A stretch of DNA of 64,000 nt. It comes from Gramella sp. KN1008. GTDB lineage: Bacteria > Bacteroidota > Bacteroidia > Flavobacteriales > Flavobacteriaceae. Below the pieces are notes generated by a model, which was not told the DNA's origin, searched no databases, and was given only the letters and a program-made list of their open reading frames with translations. Location: contig NZ_SJDV01000002.1 in assembly GCF_004332155.1 (NCBI RefSeq), positions 324,193 through 388,192 of the forward strand. Direction: 5' to 3'. The position numbers and the translations under genes were made by a program. This document shows positions 1 through 8,433 of the stretch, one piece after another. How positions within the stretch are numbered: the first letter of the stretch is position 1; every line of letters starts with the position of its first letter.

Positions 1-750
1 AAGAGTTAAGTGAAATTCACCGTTTCCGGCAGAGATTCCGTAATCAGGGCTTCCAAGATTCACATAGACCGGTGTCAGGAGGGCAAAATTCTTCTCATTG
101 ATATCAGGAATATTCATTGACTGGGTTCGCTTAATCAGTTGGGAAATAGCTATAGCCGGATTAATCCCATTCTCAGGTTCAGAAGCATGTGATTGTTTCC
201 CTTTTAGATAGATAGCTATACTTTCAACGGTAGAAGAGAAGGATCCCGTGACATTGATTATAGAATTAATAGGTTTTCCGGGAATGTTATGCAGGGCAAA
301 AATAAAATCGGGCTCAAGACCTTTAAATTTAGGATCGTTCAAAACCGCTGCTGCACCTTTACCGGTTTCTTCAGCGGGCTGAAAGAGCAATATAATTCTT
401 CCTTTTTTATAGAGGCTTTCCTTAATTTTAAATATAAGTCCGGCAACGATCGCCATATGCCCATCATGGCCACATTTATGGGAAGCACCTTCATTTAGGG
501 AACGATGTTTGAAATTATTGGTTTCTTCTATAGGCAATGCATCCAGCTCACAGCGAATCATTACACTGGGGCCATTTTCGGGAAAATCATATATAACGGC
601 AATCCCGTTACCTCCAATTCCTCCAATAATTCTGGCATCAGTATGGGACTTGATAAAATTTATGATAATACCGGCTGTATTAATTTCATTTCCTGATATT
701 TCAGGATGCCGGTGTAAATCTTTGCGCAATTCAGTTATTCGCTGCAGCAT
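1..750 (-). CDS. M20-family amidohydrolase, 3' end cut by window edge
   Basis: The minus-strand frame stays open from an ATG at 748-750 to base 1, giving the first 250 residues of a longer protein. It shows the M20D metal-dependent amidohydrolase pattern: a start rich in RKDLHRHPE, then RCELDALPIEETN, HKCGHDGHMA with the metal-binding Cys and His residues, and QPAEETGKGA with the catalytic and metal-binding Glu pair. Relatives hydrolyse N-acyl amino acids, hippurate or indole-acetyl amino acids in the cytoplasm, with no visible signal peptide here. The exact substrate cannot be told from sequence. It starts 50 bases after the stop of the small gene at 801-1205 and may be cotranscribed with it. 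The C-terminal part lies outside the window. Confidence 0.85.
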   Translation of the reverse strand, partial: MLQRITELRKDLHRHPEISGNEINTAGIIINFIKSHTDARIIGGIGGNGIAVIYDFPENGPSVMIRCELDALPIEETNNFKHRSLNEGASHKCGHDGHMAIVAGLIFKIKESLYKKGRIILLFQPAEETGKGAAAVLNDPKFKGLEPDFIFALHNIPGKPINSIINVTGSFSSTVESIAIYLKGKQSHASEPENGINPAIAISQLIKRTQSMNIPDINEKNFALLTPVYVNLGSPDYGISAGNGEFHLTL

Positions 751-800
751 AGTTGGAATTAATCAGATATAATTCTTTTTCAGGAATAATTACTAAAGGA

Positions 801-1205
801 TCAGGACTTTTGGGAGGACGTGTCAGTTCCGGCTTTCTTCAACCAGTCCCTCGCGGATTCCATATCCGTGAAACCTTTGAATTTCCAACTTGAATTAAGC
901 ATTTGGGATATTTCAATATATTTTTCCAATACATGTGTCACCGCTTCCTTATTTGAAATATAGGCTACGTAAATCCGGTTAAGCAGGAGAGAGGCCCCTT
1001 TATCCTGAGCCGCCATCTCTTTTATATCCATATCAGTCCATTCAACATCATTCACTTCAAGCACATCAATTATCTGGTACGTTGAAATATCACTTCGCTC
1101 GTCTCTGTAAAATTCATCGTTAGCAGCCTCAATTTCTTCGGCAGTAACGTCTCCATAGAACCTCCAGACGATTCCATTTGCTTCCCAGGTTGTTTTGTAG
1201 GGCAT
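801..1205 (-). CDS. Conserved hypothetical protein, STAS/SpoIIAA-like fold suspected
   Basis: This 134-residue soluble protein has no signal peptide or membrane segment. I do not recognise a named family with certainty. The alternation of short strands and helices, with an IDV strand followed by an acidic helix and a C-terminal FTDMESARDWLKK helix, resembles STAS/SpoIIAA-like proteins, which bind partners rather than catalyse. The ATG at 1203-1205 opens directly into the conserved-looking part. It lies 50 bases upstream of the M20 amidohydrolase on the same strand, so the two may form an operon. The protein at 6263-6688 has a broadly similar size and layout. Function is unknown. Confidence 0.6.
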   Translation of the reverse strand: MPYKTTWEANGIVWRFYGDVTAEEIEAANDEFYRDERSDISTYQIIDVLEVNDVEWTDMDIKEMAAQDKGASLLLNRIYVAYISNKEAVTHVLEKYIEISQMLNSSWKFKGFTDMESARDWLKKAGTDTSSQKS

Positions 1206-1391
1206 AAGATTTAAACTTTAAATTTTAGAATTTAATCTGATCATAAACTTAAACATTTTATCCGTAAGGATTTTAGAAGTATAACTGGATGGAATACTTA
1301 GCTGAAATACTCATATCTGATAAACTTCATAATCAGTAACTAGTTTATTTCCATTATGGTAGAGGCGACACAATTAAAGTTAGATTCGTTT

Positions 1392-1407
1392 TAAGGAAAT
1401 ATCCTTA
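1392..1407. promoter_or_regulatory. Inverted repeat upstream of cupin operon
   Basis: The arms TAAGGA and TCCTTA flank a four-base spacer, 30 bases before the cupin ATG. The position fits an operator for the cupin-SDR-SDR operon or a small 5' leader hairpin. No regulator is encoded next to it, so this is only a candidate. Confidence 0.25.
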
Positions 1408-1436
1408 TCTTATTTCAGTTTTAAATAAAATTGAAA

Positions 1437-1802
1437 ATGATCAAAAAACTGAATTGGGATACCATTCCAGTAGAAAAGGTTACCGATAAAATGGAACGCC
1501 AGCTGGTCTATGGCGAAAAAGTGATGGTCGCAAAAATGAAATTCAAAGACGGGTTTTTAGTGCCACAACACAGCCATATCAATGAGCAGGTTACCAGTGT
1601 TCTTTCGGGAACCATTCGATTCTGGTTTGGTGAAAATAAAGAGGAAACAATAGACCTTAATGCCGGGGATGTTATTGTGATCCCGGCAGATCTGCCTCAT
1701 GAAGCGCTGATGATTGGAGACGTTGAAGAAATTGATACCTGGGCGCCCATACGCGAAGACTGGCTTGACGGAACAGATAATTACCTAAGAAACAACTCAT
1801 AG
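1437..1802 (+). CDS. Single-domain cupin protein
   Basis: This is a small cytoplasmic cupin of about 121 residues. Cupin motif 1 is visible as PQHSHINEQVTSVLSG, with two His and a Glu as likely metal ligands. Motif 2 is GDVIVIPADLPHEAL, with the third His. Such proteins are isomerases, dioxygenases or ligand sensors, and the reaction here is unknown. The open frame begins with TTG at 1431, but the ATG at 1437 is the better start. It is followed six bases later by an SDR gene and then by a second, overlapping SDR gene. The three probably form one operon acting on a common small molecule. Confidence 0.8.
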   Translation: MIKKLNWDTIPVEKVTDKMERQLVYGEKVMVAKMKFKDGFLVPQHSHINEQVTSVLSGTIRFWFGENKEETIDLNAGDVIVIPADLPHEALMIGDVEEIDTWAPIREDWLDGTDNYLRNNS

Positions 1803-1808
1803 ATTTTT

Positions 1809-2573
1809 ATGGATTTTGGATTAAAGAATAAAATAGCCTTTGTTGGAGCATCCAGCCAGGGACTGGGGAAAAGTGTGGCTATGGAACTGGCTCGTGAAGG
1901 TGCTAAAGTGATCATCAATAGCCGTGATAAGGAAACACTTGAAAAAACAAAGAATGAAATCGCTTCAGCCAGTAACACAGAAGTAATGACCGTTGCCGGT
2001 GATCTTGCAAATGCAGAGGATAGAAAACGAATTGTAGCTGAAGTATTGACCAAATTCGGGCATGTTGATATTCTCGTCACCAATACCGGAGGGCCGCCTT
2101 CAGGTAAATTTGAAGATTTTGAGCAGGAAGACTGGGATAAGGCTTATCAATTACTGTTAGGCAGCGCGGTTTCCATAATGCGAAGTTTTATTCCCGGAAT
2201 GAAAGAACAAAACTGGGGGCGCATCATCAGTATTACCTCCCAGGCAGTTAAGCAGCCGGTAGAGAACCTTATTTTATCGAATTCCGTCAGGGCTTCCGTA
2301 GCCGGATTGATCAAAACGCTTGCAGGCGAAGTTGGTGAATATAATATCACTGTAAATAATGTGATGCCGGGCTATACTAACACTCAACGCCTAAAAAACC
2401 TCATGGATAAAAATCCTGATATGGAAAATGAGAAGAAGAATATTCCTTTGCGTCGATTTGGGGAACCTGAAGAATTTGCTGCTGCGGTCACTTTTCTGGC
2501 CAGTGAAAGAGCCAGTTATATTACGGGAGTTTCCCTTGCGGTTGACGGCGGATGGATCAAAAGTATCTTATAA
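1809..2573 (+). CDS. SDR-family oxidoreductase with altered catalytic pair
   Basis: This 254-residue Rossmann protein has the nucleotide-binding GASSQGLGKS motif near residue 13 and ends in the typical VDGGWIKS. The structural motif normally NNAG is NTGGPP. Where classical SDRs have Tyr-x3-Lys it reads SNSVR (about residues 157-161), so Ser and Arg occupy the catalytic positions. A branch of SDRs sharing the SNxxR pattern exists among proteins usually labelled 3-oxoacyl-ACP reductase, but the chemistry of that branch is unclear. It sits six bases after the cupin gene, and its stop overlaps the next ATG as TAATG. Substrate is unknown. Confidence 0.85.
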   Translation: MDFGLKNKIAFVGASSQGLGKSVAMELAREGAKVIINSRDKETLEKTKNEIASASNTEVMTVAGDLANAEDRKRIVAEVLTKFGHVDILVTNTGGPPSGKFEDFEQEDWDKAYQLLLGSAVSIMRSFIPGMKEQNWGRIISITSQAVKQPVENLILSNSVRASVAGLIKTLAGEVGEYNITVNNVMPGYTNTQRLKNLMDKNPDMENEKKNIPLRRFGEPEEFAAAVTFLASERASYITGVSLAVDGGWIKSIL

Positions 2574-3334
2574 TGATAAAACTTGACCTCAGAGGGAAAA
2601 ATATCCTGCTCACCGGAGCTTCAAAAGGAATAGGGAAGGGGATAGCCGATTTTTTAATGGAAATGGGCGCTACTCTGGCTATCCACTATAATAGCCATAG
2701 ATCATCTGCACAGAAACTCGCCGTAAAATACGATACCGGTTCAAGAGTTTTTCAGGCCGATCTTGAAAAGGAAAGTAATGTAATCAGACTTTTTGAAGAA
2801 GTTACTGCAGAGTTTGGAAAAATAGACGCCATTATTCTGAATGCCGGAGTTTTTCTGAAACATTCTACATCCCTGTCTACGGAAGAATGGCTGAAGACCT
2901 GGAGAAAAACCATTAATATCAACCTGAATTCGGTTGGACTCTTAACTAAACTGGGAATAGATCATTTTAAGGAAAATGACGGTGGTCGCTTTATTTATAT
3001 CGGCAGCCGTGCCGTTTTTCGAGGAGAGACCGAGGAATACCTCGCTTATGCCGCTTCCAAAGGTGGTCTCACATCTTTGGCGAGATCGGTTGCGCGGTCG
3101 TTTGGTAAGGTTAATATCAAATCCTTTATAGTTTCTCCTGGCTTTACTCGAACCGCGATGGCAGAGCAGTTTATCGACCAATATGGAGAGGAAAGGGTTT
3201 TAAAGGAAATTGCTTTAAACGAGCTCACCAGGCCAAAAGATCTTGCTCCATTGATCGGACTGATGTGCAGCGGACTCATGGACCACGCCACCGGCGCTAC
3301 GATCGATATTAATGCTGGGAGTCATATTAGATAA
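2573..3334 (+). CDS. Classical SDR-family oxidoreductase
   Basis: This 253-residue dehydrogenase/reductase has the cofactor motif TGASKGIGKG near residue 14, the NAG motif (ILNAGVF), and the canonical catalytic YAASK with an upstream Ser in GSRAVF. It likely reduces or oxidises a hydroxyl or keto group with NAD(P). An in-frame ATG exists at 2552, but the ATG at 2573 overlaps the preceding stop as TAATG. This is a typical translational coupling site and places the start directly before the first strand. It is the last gene of the cupin-SDR-SDR operon. The order of steps and the substrate cannot be inferred. Confidence 0.85.
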   Translation: MIKLDLRGKNILLTGASKGIGKGIADFLMEMGATLAIHYNSHRSSAQKLAVKYDTGSRVFQADLEKESNVIRLFEEVTAEFGKIDAIILNAGVFLKHSTSLSTEEWLKTWRKTININLNSVGLLTKLGIDHFKENDGGRFIYIGSRAVFRGETEEYLAYAASKGGLTSLARSVARSFGKVNIKSFIVSPGFTRTAMAEQFIDQYGEERVLKEIALNELTRPKDLAPLIGLMCSGLMDHATGATIDINAGSHIR

Positions 3335-3345
3335 ATTGCTACGTC

Positions 3346-3366
3346 ATCCTGAACTTGTTTCAGGAT
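3346..3366. repeat. REP-like palindrome between convergent genes
   Basis: The arms ATCCTGAA and TTCAGGAT flank a five-base loop. The element lies in the 34-base gap between two convergent genes. From memory, similar palindromes occur as dispersed extragenic repeats in Flavobacteria, but I cannot confirm copy number here and saw no second copy in this window. It may serve as a bidirectional transcription end. Confidence 0.5.
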
Positions 3367-3368
3367 CT

Positions 3369-3989
3369 CTATGATACCGGTTTTGCCCTTAATTCCACCT
3401 CATACGGGAAAGCAAAGTTTTCCAGGTCTTTCCCGGCAAGCCATGCAGCGGTATCCTGCTTTTTGAGCACAACAGGCATGCGTTTTTTGTTATTATGTAT
3501 CTCACTCATCAGTTCATTAGCTTCAGTAGTAAGAATAGAGTAGGAGTTCACTAGCTCATTGGTCTGCGGATTTTTCCACGAGGAATAGATCCCAGCGAAG
3601 GAGAATATTTCCTGATCTGCCGGCTGAATAAGATATTTTTGTTTTTCCTTTCCTTTTGGATCTATCCATTGCCATTCATAATAACCATCGGCGATCACCA
3701 GGCAACGGTTCTTTACAGAATTTCTGAAGGCCGGCTTTTCACTGGCTGTTTCAATTTTGCTATTAAGTGTCATCTTTTTGATCTTATCATCCTTAGCCCA
3801 GAAAGGAATAAGGCCCCAGTGGAACATATTTATCTCTCCGGGATTTTCATCTATGATCACAGGTGTTTCCGAAAAAGTAAAAGCATTGATCTCTTCCCGA
3901 GGTTTATACTTTTCCGGCTCAATAAAGCGCGCATCAAGCGACCTCTCGAGGGCCGAGAGTTTTGAGTTTAATTTTGTTCTGTAACACAT
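3369..3989 (-). CDS. SRAP (YedK/HMCES-type) abasic-site protein
   Basis: This 206-residue protein begins MCYRTK, so the catalytic Cys is residue 2 after Met removal. It also has the SRAP hallmarks MFHWGLIPFWAKDD, a conserved ARFIEPEKYKPREE-like segment, RCLVIADGYYEWQW (with the conserved Glu), and KKRMPVVL with the downstream His/Asn-rich motif. The family forms a covalent thiazolidine link with abasic sites in single-stranded DNA, shielding them during replication. Length is typical. It converges with the SDR operon, and nothing visible links it to an SOS operator. Confidence 0.9.
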   Translation of the reverse strand: MCYRTKLNSKLSALERSLDARFIEPEKYKPREEINAFTFSETPVIIDENPGEINMFHWGLIPFWAKDDKIKKMTLNSKIETASEKPAFRNSVKNRCLVIADGYYEWQWIDPKGKEKQKYLIQPADQEIFSFAGIYSSWKNPQTNELVNSYSILTTEANELMSEIHNNKKRMPVVLKKQDTAAWLAGKDLENFAFPYEVELRAKPVS

Positions 3990-4049
3990 AAGCCAATGGT
4001 TTACTTAAAATTAATCAATTCTATGGGAATATATAAGCAGGAATAGGCC

Positions 4050-4580
4050 ATGCTTTATTATTTTAGTATGCATATGCCAAATACTCAGATGTTGGGGAAA
4101 TTACAGGAAATAGGTTTTGGAGGAGGCTGTCACTGGTGTACCGAGGCTGTATTTCAGGCTATAAAAGGAGTGGGAGAGGTAAAGCAGGGTTATATTTCCA
4201 CCGAGCGGGAGAAGGAAACTTTTTATGAAGGAGTGCTGGTATATTATGACCCGGAAAGTATCAGCCTTCAAAAACTTATAGAGATCCACCTACGAACGCA
4301 TCAAAGTACTTCCAATCATAGTATGCGTTCAAAATATTTGTCTGCCGTTTATACTTTTGATCCTGTGAAATATTCTAAGGTCCTGGATATCCTGGCTTTT
4401 TTACAGGGAAAATTTGAAAAGCAGATCATTACTACAGCATATATGTTTGGTGATTTTAAGGCTTCCAGACCTGAAATAAGAAACTATTATAAGACCGATC
4501 CTGCAAGACCATTTTGTAAATTGTATATAGATCCAAAAATAAAAATCCTAGAAGATAAATTTCAAAGCTTTGTCAGGTAA
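4050..4580 (+). CDS. msrA: Peptide-methionine (S)-S-oxide reductase
   Basis: This protein of up to 176 residues carries the MsrA active-site motif GFGGGCHWCTEAVFQ, followed by the typical GEVKQGYIS, YYDPESISLQKLIEIHLRTH and SKYLSAVY segments. It reduces methionine sulfoxide in damaged proteins and free methionine. The active site has a CxxC form (CHWC) rather than the common GCFWG. The second Cys could act as a resolving residue. Possible ATGs are at 4050, 4068, 4074 and 4089. The first gives a hydrophobic, unconserved-looking leader, so the true start may be 4074. Confidence 0.85.
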   Translation: MLYYFSMHMPNTQMLGKLQEIGFGGGCHWCTEAVFQAIKGVGEVKQGYISTEREKETFYEGVLVYYDPESISLQKLIEIHLRTHQSTSNHSMRSKYLSAVYTFDPVKYSKVLDILAFLQGKFEKQIITTAYMFGDFKASRPEIRNYYKTDPARPFCKLYIDPKIKILEDKFQSFVR

Positions 4581-4603
4581 AGGAAAAGTATAGCTTTCCT
4601 TTT
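4579..4603 (+). terminator. Probable terminator after msrA
   Basis: An eight-base stem AAAGGAAA/TTTCCTTT with an eight-base loop begins at the msrA stop codon and runs into a T-rich stretch. The stem is AT-rich, so it is a weak terminator candidate. Confidence 0.45.
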
Positions 4604-4731
4604 GTCTTAATTGCCTTCAGAGACTAGCGAAGGATAGTAGCCAGGCAGAAATGCATACAACTCTGATTTATAGTATCTTTAGTATTCCAGTAGGATTTCA
4701 TTGAAATTAATAATTCAAATGCTCAGGCCGT

Positions 4732-5928
4732 ATGTTACAAAATGTATTATTAGAACGCGAAATATACTCATCAGAAGAACATAAAATGATGCAAAAGATG
4801 ATCCAGGACTTCATCAACAATGAAATGCTGGATCAGATGGAAGAATGGGAAAAGAATGGTATGGTGAGCAGGGAGATCTGGGAACGTGCCGGAGAATTGG
4901 GTTTGCTATGTATAGATATGCCAGAGGCCTATGGGGGCAGTGGTTTTGATTTCAGTTTTAGCGCTTTATTCATTGAAGAGCTGGCTAAAAAGGGAGTTAC
5001 CGGCCCTGGTTTTTCATTACATTCAGATGTTGTTGCTCCATATCTCTTAAAGTATGGTACTGAGGCTCAAAAGCAAAAATATCTACCTGGCATGGCAACT
5101 GGAAAAATGATTGCTTCCCTTGGTATGACAGAGCCAAACTGTGGTAGTGATCTTCAGGCGATCACAACAACCGCGGTAGACAACGGAGATCATTATTTAG
5201 TAAATGGGCAGAAAACCTTCATCACAAATGGATGTATGTGCGATATATCTTTAGTAGCAGTCAAAACTTGGAAAGGAACAGATAAAGAAGGCATTTCATT
5301 ATTGATCATAGAAAGTGATTTAGAGGGTTTTGAAAAGGGACATCCTCTCAAAAAAATAGGTATGAAAGCCCAGGATACCTGTGAATTATTTTTCGACAAC
5401 GTAAAGGTTCCGAAAGAGAATCTATTAGGAGAAGAAGGATCAGGTTTTAAAATTATGATGACCGAATTAGCCCGGGAACGTTTGATAGTTGCACTGAATG
5501 CTATAGGCGGTGCAGAGGGAGCTATAGAAAAAACAATTGAATACACGTCTACAAGAACCGCTTTTAAAAAACCAATCGCAGCATTTCAAAACACACAATT
5601 CAAACTTGCCGAATGTGCTACACAATTACAGGTTCACCAGGCTTTTTTAGATCGCTGTACATTATTATTATCAAAACATGAACTAACTGCTGAAAGTGCT
5701 TCCATGGCGAAATATTCAGCAACAGAAATGCACAATAAAGTAGTTGATGAATGCCTGCAGTTATTTGGAGGTTATGGCTATATGTGGGATTATCCAATTG
5801 CACGCATGTATGCAGATAATAGAGTTGCCAGAATTTATGCGGGTACCAATGAAATAATGAAATTATTGATCGCTCGCGGTTTGTATAAGGAATTGTTCGA
5901 ACAAATGAAGGCCGATAGAAAAAAATAG
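4732..5928 (+). CDS. Acyl-CoA dehydrogenase, long-chain type
   Basis: This is a 398-residue flavoenzyme of the acyl-CoA dehydrogenase family, catalysing FAD-dependent alpha,beta-desaturation in fatty-acid or branched-chain acyl-CoA breakdown. Visible marks are the FAD/substrate segment SLGMTEPNCGSDL, NGQKTFITNG, and the C-terminal CLQLFGGYGYMWDYPIARMY and YAGTNEIMK. The Glu of the YEGT position is replaced by Ala. The segment ELARERLIVALNAIGGAEG instead places a Glu near residue 262, where human LCAD and IVD carry their catalytic base. It therefore groups with LCAD-type enzymes. It stands alone, with no electron-transfer flavoprotein or thiolase gene beside it. Confidence 0.9.
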   Translation: MLQNVLLEREIYSSEEHKMMQKMIQDFINNEMLDQMEEWEKNGMVSREIWERAGELGLLCIDMPEAYGGSGFDFSFSALFIEELAKKGVTGPGFSLHSDVVAPYLLKYGTEAQKQKYLPGMATGKMIASLGMTEPNCGSDLQAITTTAVDNGDHYLVNGQKTFITNGCMCDISLVAVKTWKGTDKEGISLLIIESDLEGFEKGHPLKKIGMKAQDTCELFFDNVKVPKENLLGEEGSGFKIMMTELARERLIVALNAIGGAEGAIEKTIEYTSTRTAFKKPIAAFQNTQFKLAECATQLQVHQAFLDRCTLLLSKHELTAESASMAKYSATEMHNKVVDECLQLFGGYGYMWDYPIARMYADNRVARIYAGTNEIMKLLIARGLYKELFEQMKADRKK

Positions 5929-6262
<334 letters not shown>

Positions 6263-6688
6263 ATGAAGAAATCTGTCCTAGATATTGTTCCATACGATCA
6301 GATCACAAAGATTCATCACCTGGAGTTCGGTAATTTCTACTTTCTGGATAACATCATTATAGCCGAAGTTTTTGAAGGAGTTGTTTATGACTGGTCCAAA
6401 GGCAGGCTGGTTTTTGCATTGGCAGCACAACACTTTGGGCGATCTCCGGTACATTATATTTCCAATAGGATAAACGATTATTCCATAAGGCCTCAGGACT
6501 GGAGAAGTTTTTATGAACATAAACAGTATCTGGAATCCTATTGTATAGTGACTTATACCTCAAGCGGATATACCAATCTGCTATTTGAACAGCTCTTTTA
6601 TTCTTCACAGATTTATCATTTTCATGATCTTGAAAATGCTTTGACCTTTGTAAAGCAGTATGATAAACAACTTAGAGAAAATTTATAA
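6263..6688 (+). CDS. Conserved hypothetical protein (about 141 residues)
   Basis: The protein is soluble, aromatic-rich, and lacks a signal peptide or membrane helix. Features are a start PYDQITKIHHLEFGNFYF, a central strand GRLVFALAAQHFG, and a C-terminal helix DLENALTFVKQYDKQL. The overall strand-helix order is reminiscent of STAS/SpoIIAA-like proteins, as for 801-1205, but I cannot assign it. The ATG follows a long untranslated stretch, and no neighbour shares its direction. Function is unknown. Confidence 0.6.
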   Translation: MKKSVLDIVPYDQITKIHHLEFGNFYFLDNIIIAEVFEGVVYDWSKGRLVFALAAQHFGRSPVHYISNRINDYSIRPQDWRSFYEHKQYLESYCIVTYTSSGYTNLLFEQLFYSSQIYHFHDLENALTFVKQYDKQLRENL

Positions 6689-6722
6689 TACGAAATAGCT
6701 ATTAATGATGCCCGGTCCTATT

Positions 6723-7241
6723 TCATTCTTCCTCTTCCAAACTGCTCAAATTACCCTGATATGAGATGGAAGATCTTTGGGAACTGTTAACTGAAGTCGT
6801 TGTATTGCCATTAGAGAATAAACTTATATAAAATTCCAGGTTTTCTCCGTCCTGGGTTCCATCAAATGAAATCTCAACTTTCTTTTTTTCAGGTTTCTTA
6901 TTTATTTCCATATTCTTTGACAGTCCGTCATATTTGATTCCGCCAGTGTTACCATAACCCCCACCGGTATGGCGAACACCAAAGTACGGCAGAAAAATTT
7001 CCACGCTATCTTTTTTAAACCTGATATAATTAGTGTTTCCTATAAGGTTTATATTAGTTCCACCTATTGGATTAGCCCAGTCATTCTCAATTTGAAATTC
7101 GCCTGAGTTGACCAGTCTATTCAAGTCTTCATAATTCTGGATATCTCCCGTTCTAGCTGTGCCACAGGCTACTAAACTAACTAGGCCTAAAACTATTAAC
7201 CCTGCTTTTATAATCCATATCCTTCTGAAAACGCTTTGCAT
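6723..7241 (-). CDS. DUF4251-type lipoprotein
   Basis: This 172-residue protein has a type II signal peptide ending in LVSLVACG, so it is a lipoprotein anchored at the periplasmic or outer membrane face. The mature part has the DUF4251 pattern common in Bacteroidota: a phosphate-like strand series with VEIFLPYFGVR, GGIKYDGLSKN, and a C-terminal SSISYQGNL. The role of the family is unknown. It is transcribed alone, convergent with the preceding gene and followed by a short low-complexity Glu-rich tail. Confidence 0.75.
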   Translation of the reverse strand: MQSVFRRIWIIKAGLIVLGLVSLVACGTARTGDIQNYEDLNRLVNSGEFQIENDWANPIGGTNINLIGNTNYIRFKKDSVEIFLPYFGVRHTGGGYGNTGGIKYDGLSKNMEINKKPEKKKVEISFDGTQDGENLEFYISLFSNGNTTTSVNSSQRSSISYQGNLSSLEEEE

Positions 7242-7328
7242 AGTAAATGATCTTTAAGGACTATTAAAATACGATTTTTTACCTCATTCTGAGATGGTGA
7301 ATCCTAAAACCCTATAGTTTAATAAACA

Positions 7329-7362
7329 ATACCCGAGAATGAACTAAATCACCCCCGGGTAT
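7329..7362 (-). terminator. Weak hairpin downstream of the deaminase gene
   Basis: On the minus strand, arms ATACCCG and CGGGTAT flank a 20-base loop and are followed by a T-rich run. It lies 24 bases beyond the deaminase stop. The large loop makes it a low-confidence terminator. Confidence 0.3.
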
Positions 7363-7385
7363 CTACTATCCTAAGCTTTCTGTAC

Positions 7386-7862
7386 TTATACGTGCATTTC
7401 TTCTACCTCTGCCTTTTCCCAGACAGCTAACGCATCTTCTCTGCAGATCTGTATCATTTTAAACTCTTTATGCCTTTTATCACTATCGGAATCATAATAC
7501 ATATCACTGTATTTAAAACCAAACTTTTTGGCATCGGCCGCCGAGGCTCCATAATAGATATAATCAATATCAGCCCAATGAGCCGCTCCAAGGCACATCA
7601 TGCAGGGTTCGCAACTTGAATACAGAACACAGCCCTGCAGGTTCGATGTATTCAGTTTTTTACAAGCACGCTGTATCGCTCTAATTTCAGCATGTTGTGT
7701 ACAGTCGCCCTTACACAACACCTCACTTCGGGATTCGGCTATAATCTTATCCCCTTTGGTAATTACTGCTCCAAAAGGACCTCCATTATCCATATCCCTA
7801 CCTTCACAGGCCAATTGAATGGCCCTTCTCATCATTTTTCTCTGTAAATCCTTTGTTTTCAT
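7386..7862 (-). CDS. Nucleoside/guanine deaminase
   Basis: This 158-residue zinc deaminase of the CDA/TadA superfamily has the zinc and catalytic motifs HAEIRAI and SCEPCMMCLGAAHWA. It also has the N-terminal LACEGRDMDNGGPFGAVI that closely recalls Bacillus GuaD. Length and the C-terminal region around YSDMYYD also fit GuaD better than TadA, so guanine to xanthine deamination is the likely reaction, in purine salvage. A TadA-like tRNA role is less likely. It is monocistronic, and no other purine gene lies next to it. Confidence 0.8.
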   Translation of the reverse strand: MKTKDLQRKMMRRAIQLACEGRDMDNGGPFGAVITKGDKIIAESRSEVLCKGDCTQHAEIRAIQRACKKLNTSNLQGCVLYSSCEPCMMCLGAAHWADIDYIYYGASAADAKKFGFKYSDMYYDSDSDKRHKEFKMIQICREDALAVWEKAEVEEMHV

Positions 7863-8053
7863 AGTAATATAAATGTAAGGCTTTAATAATGGCTCCCCTC
7901 CTTTTTCACACTATTTACCCGTAGATTAAGGACATTTTAAGGTATTACTACACAAACCTAAAAAGAGTGCTAAATCTTTGCCAAATCTAGCCTAATACCC
8001 TTGTTTGGCCCCAAGGAATATGGTTTCTTTAAATAAATATTAAACCGAAAAAT

Positions 8054-8353
8054 ATGGAAGCTATTTTTGAATTTGTGAATGTTGACAAAAGCCAAAATCT
8101 TGAAGCTTTTACTCAAAAAAAATTAGATAAAATAGAAAATAAATATAACTGGATCGTAAGGGCGAATGTCTATTTTAAAAAAGACGAAAATCAAAAGCCA
8201 AATGGTTATATAACAGAAATCAGATTAAGTGCTCCAGGCCCGGAAATCTTTGCTCAATCTAATGAAAATTCATTTGAAGCGTCAATTGCTGAAAGCGTGA
8301 GGGATGTGGAAAGACAATGTAGTAAACGAAAAGCAAAAATGAATACGCACTAA
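8054..8353 (+). CDS. hpf: Short ribosome hibernation promoting factor
   Basis: This 99-residue protein is of the HPF/RaiA type. It opens MEAIFEFVNVDKSQNLEAFTQKKL-like, with the first strand-helix unit, and contains basic surface residues near the end (ERQCSKRKAKM). Short HPF inactivates ribosomes in stationary phase by binding the decoding centre and, together with other factors, forming 100S dimers. A near-consensus -7 element, TACCCTTG, lies 7996-8003. A strong hairpin follows the gene. Confidence 0.85.
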   Translation: MEAIFEFVNVDKSQNLEAFTQKKLDKIENKYNWIVRANVYFKKDENQKPNGYITEIRLSAPGPEIFAQSNENSFEASIAESVRDVERQCSKRKAKMNTH

Positions 8354-8372
8354 TTCTGCTTTAACGCTTGAA

Positions 8373-8407
8373 AAAAGCCCCTTTCAGATCATCTGAAAGG
8401 GGCTTTT
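8373..8407. terminator. Strong bidirectional terminator between hpf and aconitase
   Basis: A perfect 17-base inverted repeat runs from AAAAGCCCC at the left to GGGGCTTTT at the right with one unpaired central base. It has an A-tract upstream and T-tract downstream, so it works for both converging genes. Confidence 0.9.
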
Positions 8408-8433
8408 CTTTATCTCTAATGAATCCAGATTAT

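Noticed and set aside
2552..2572. Upstream ATG of the second SDR
   Set aside because: TAATG coupling at 2573 and the start of the first beta-strand right after it make 2573 the better start.
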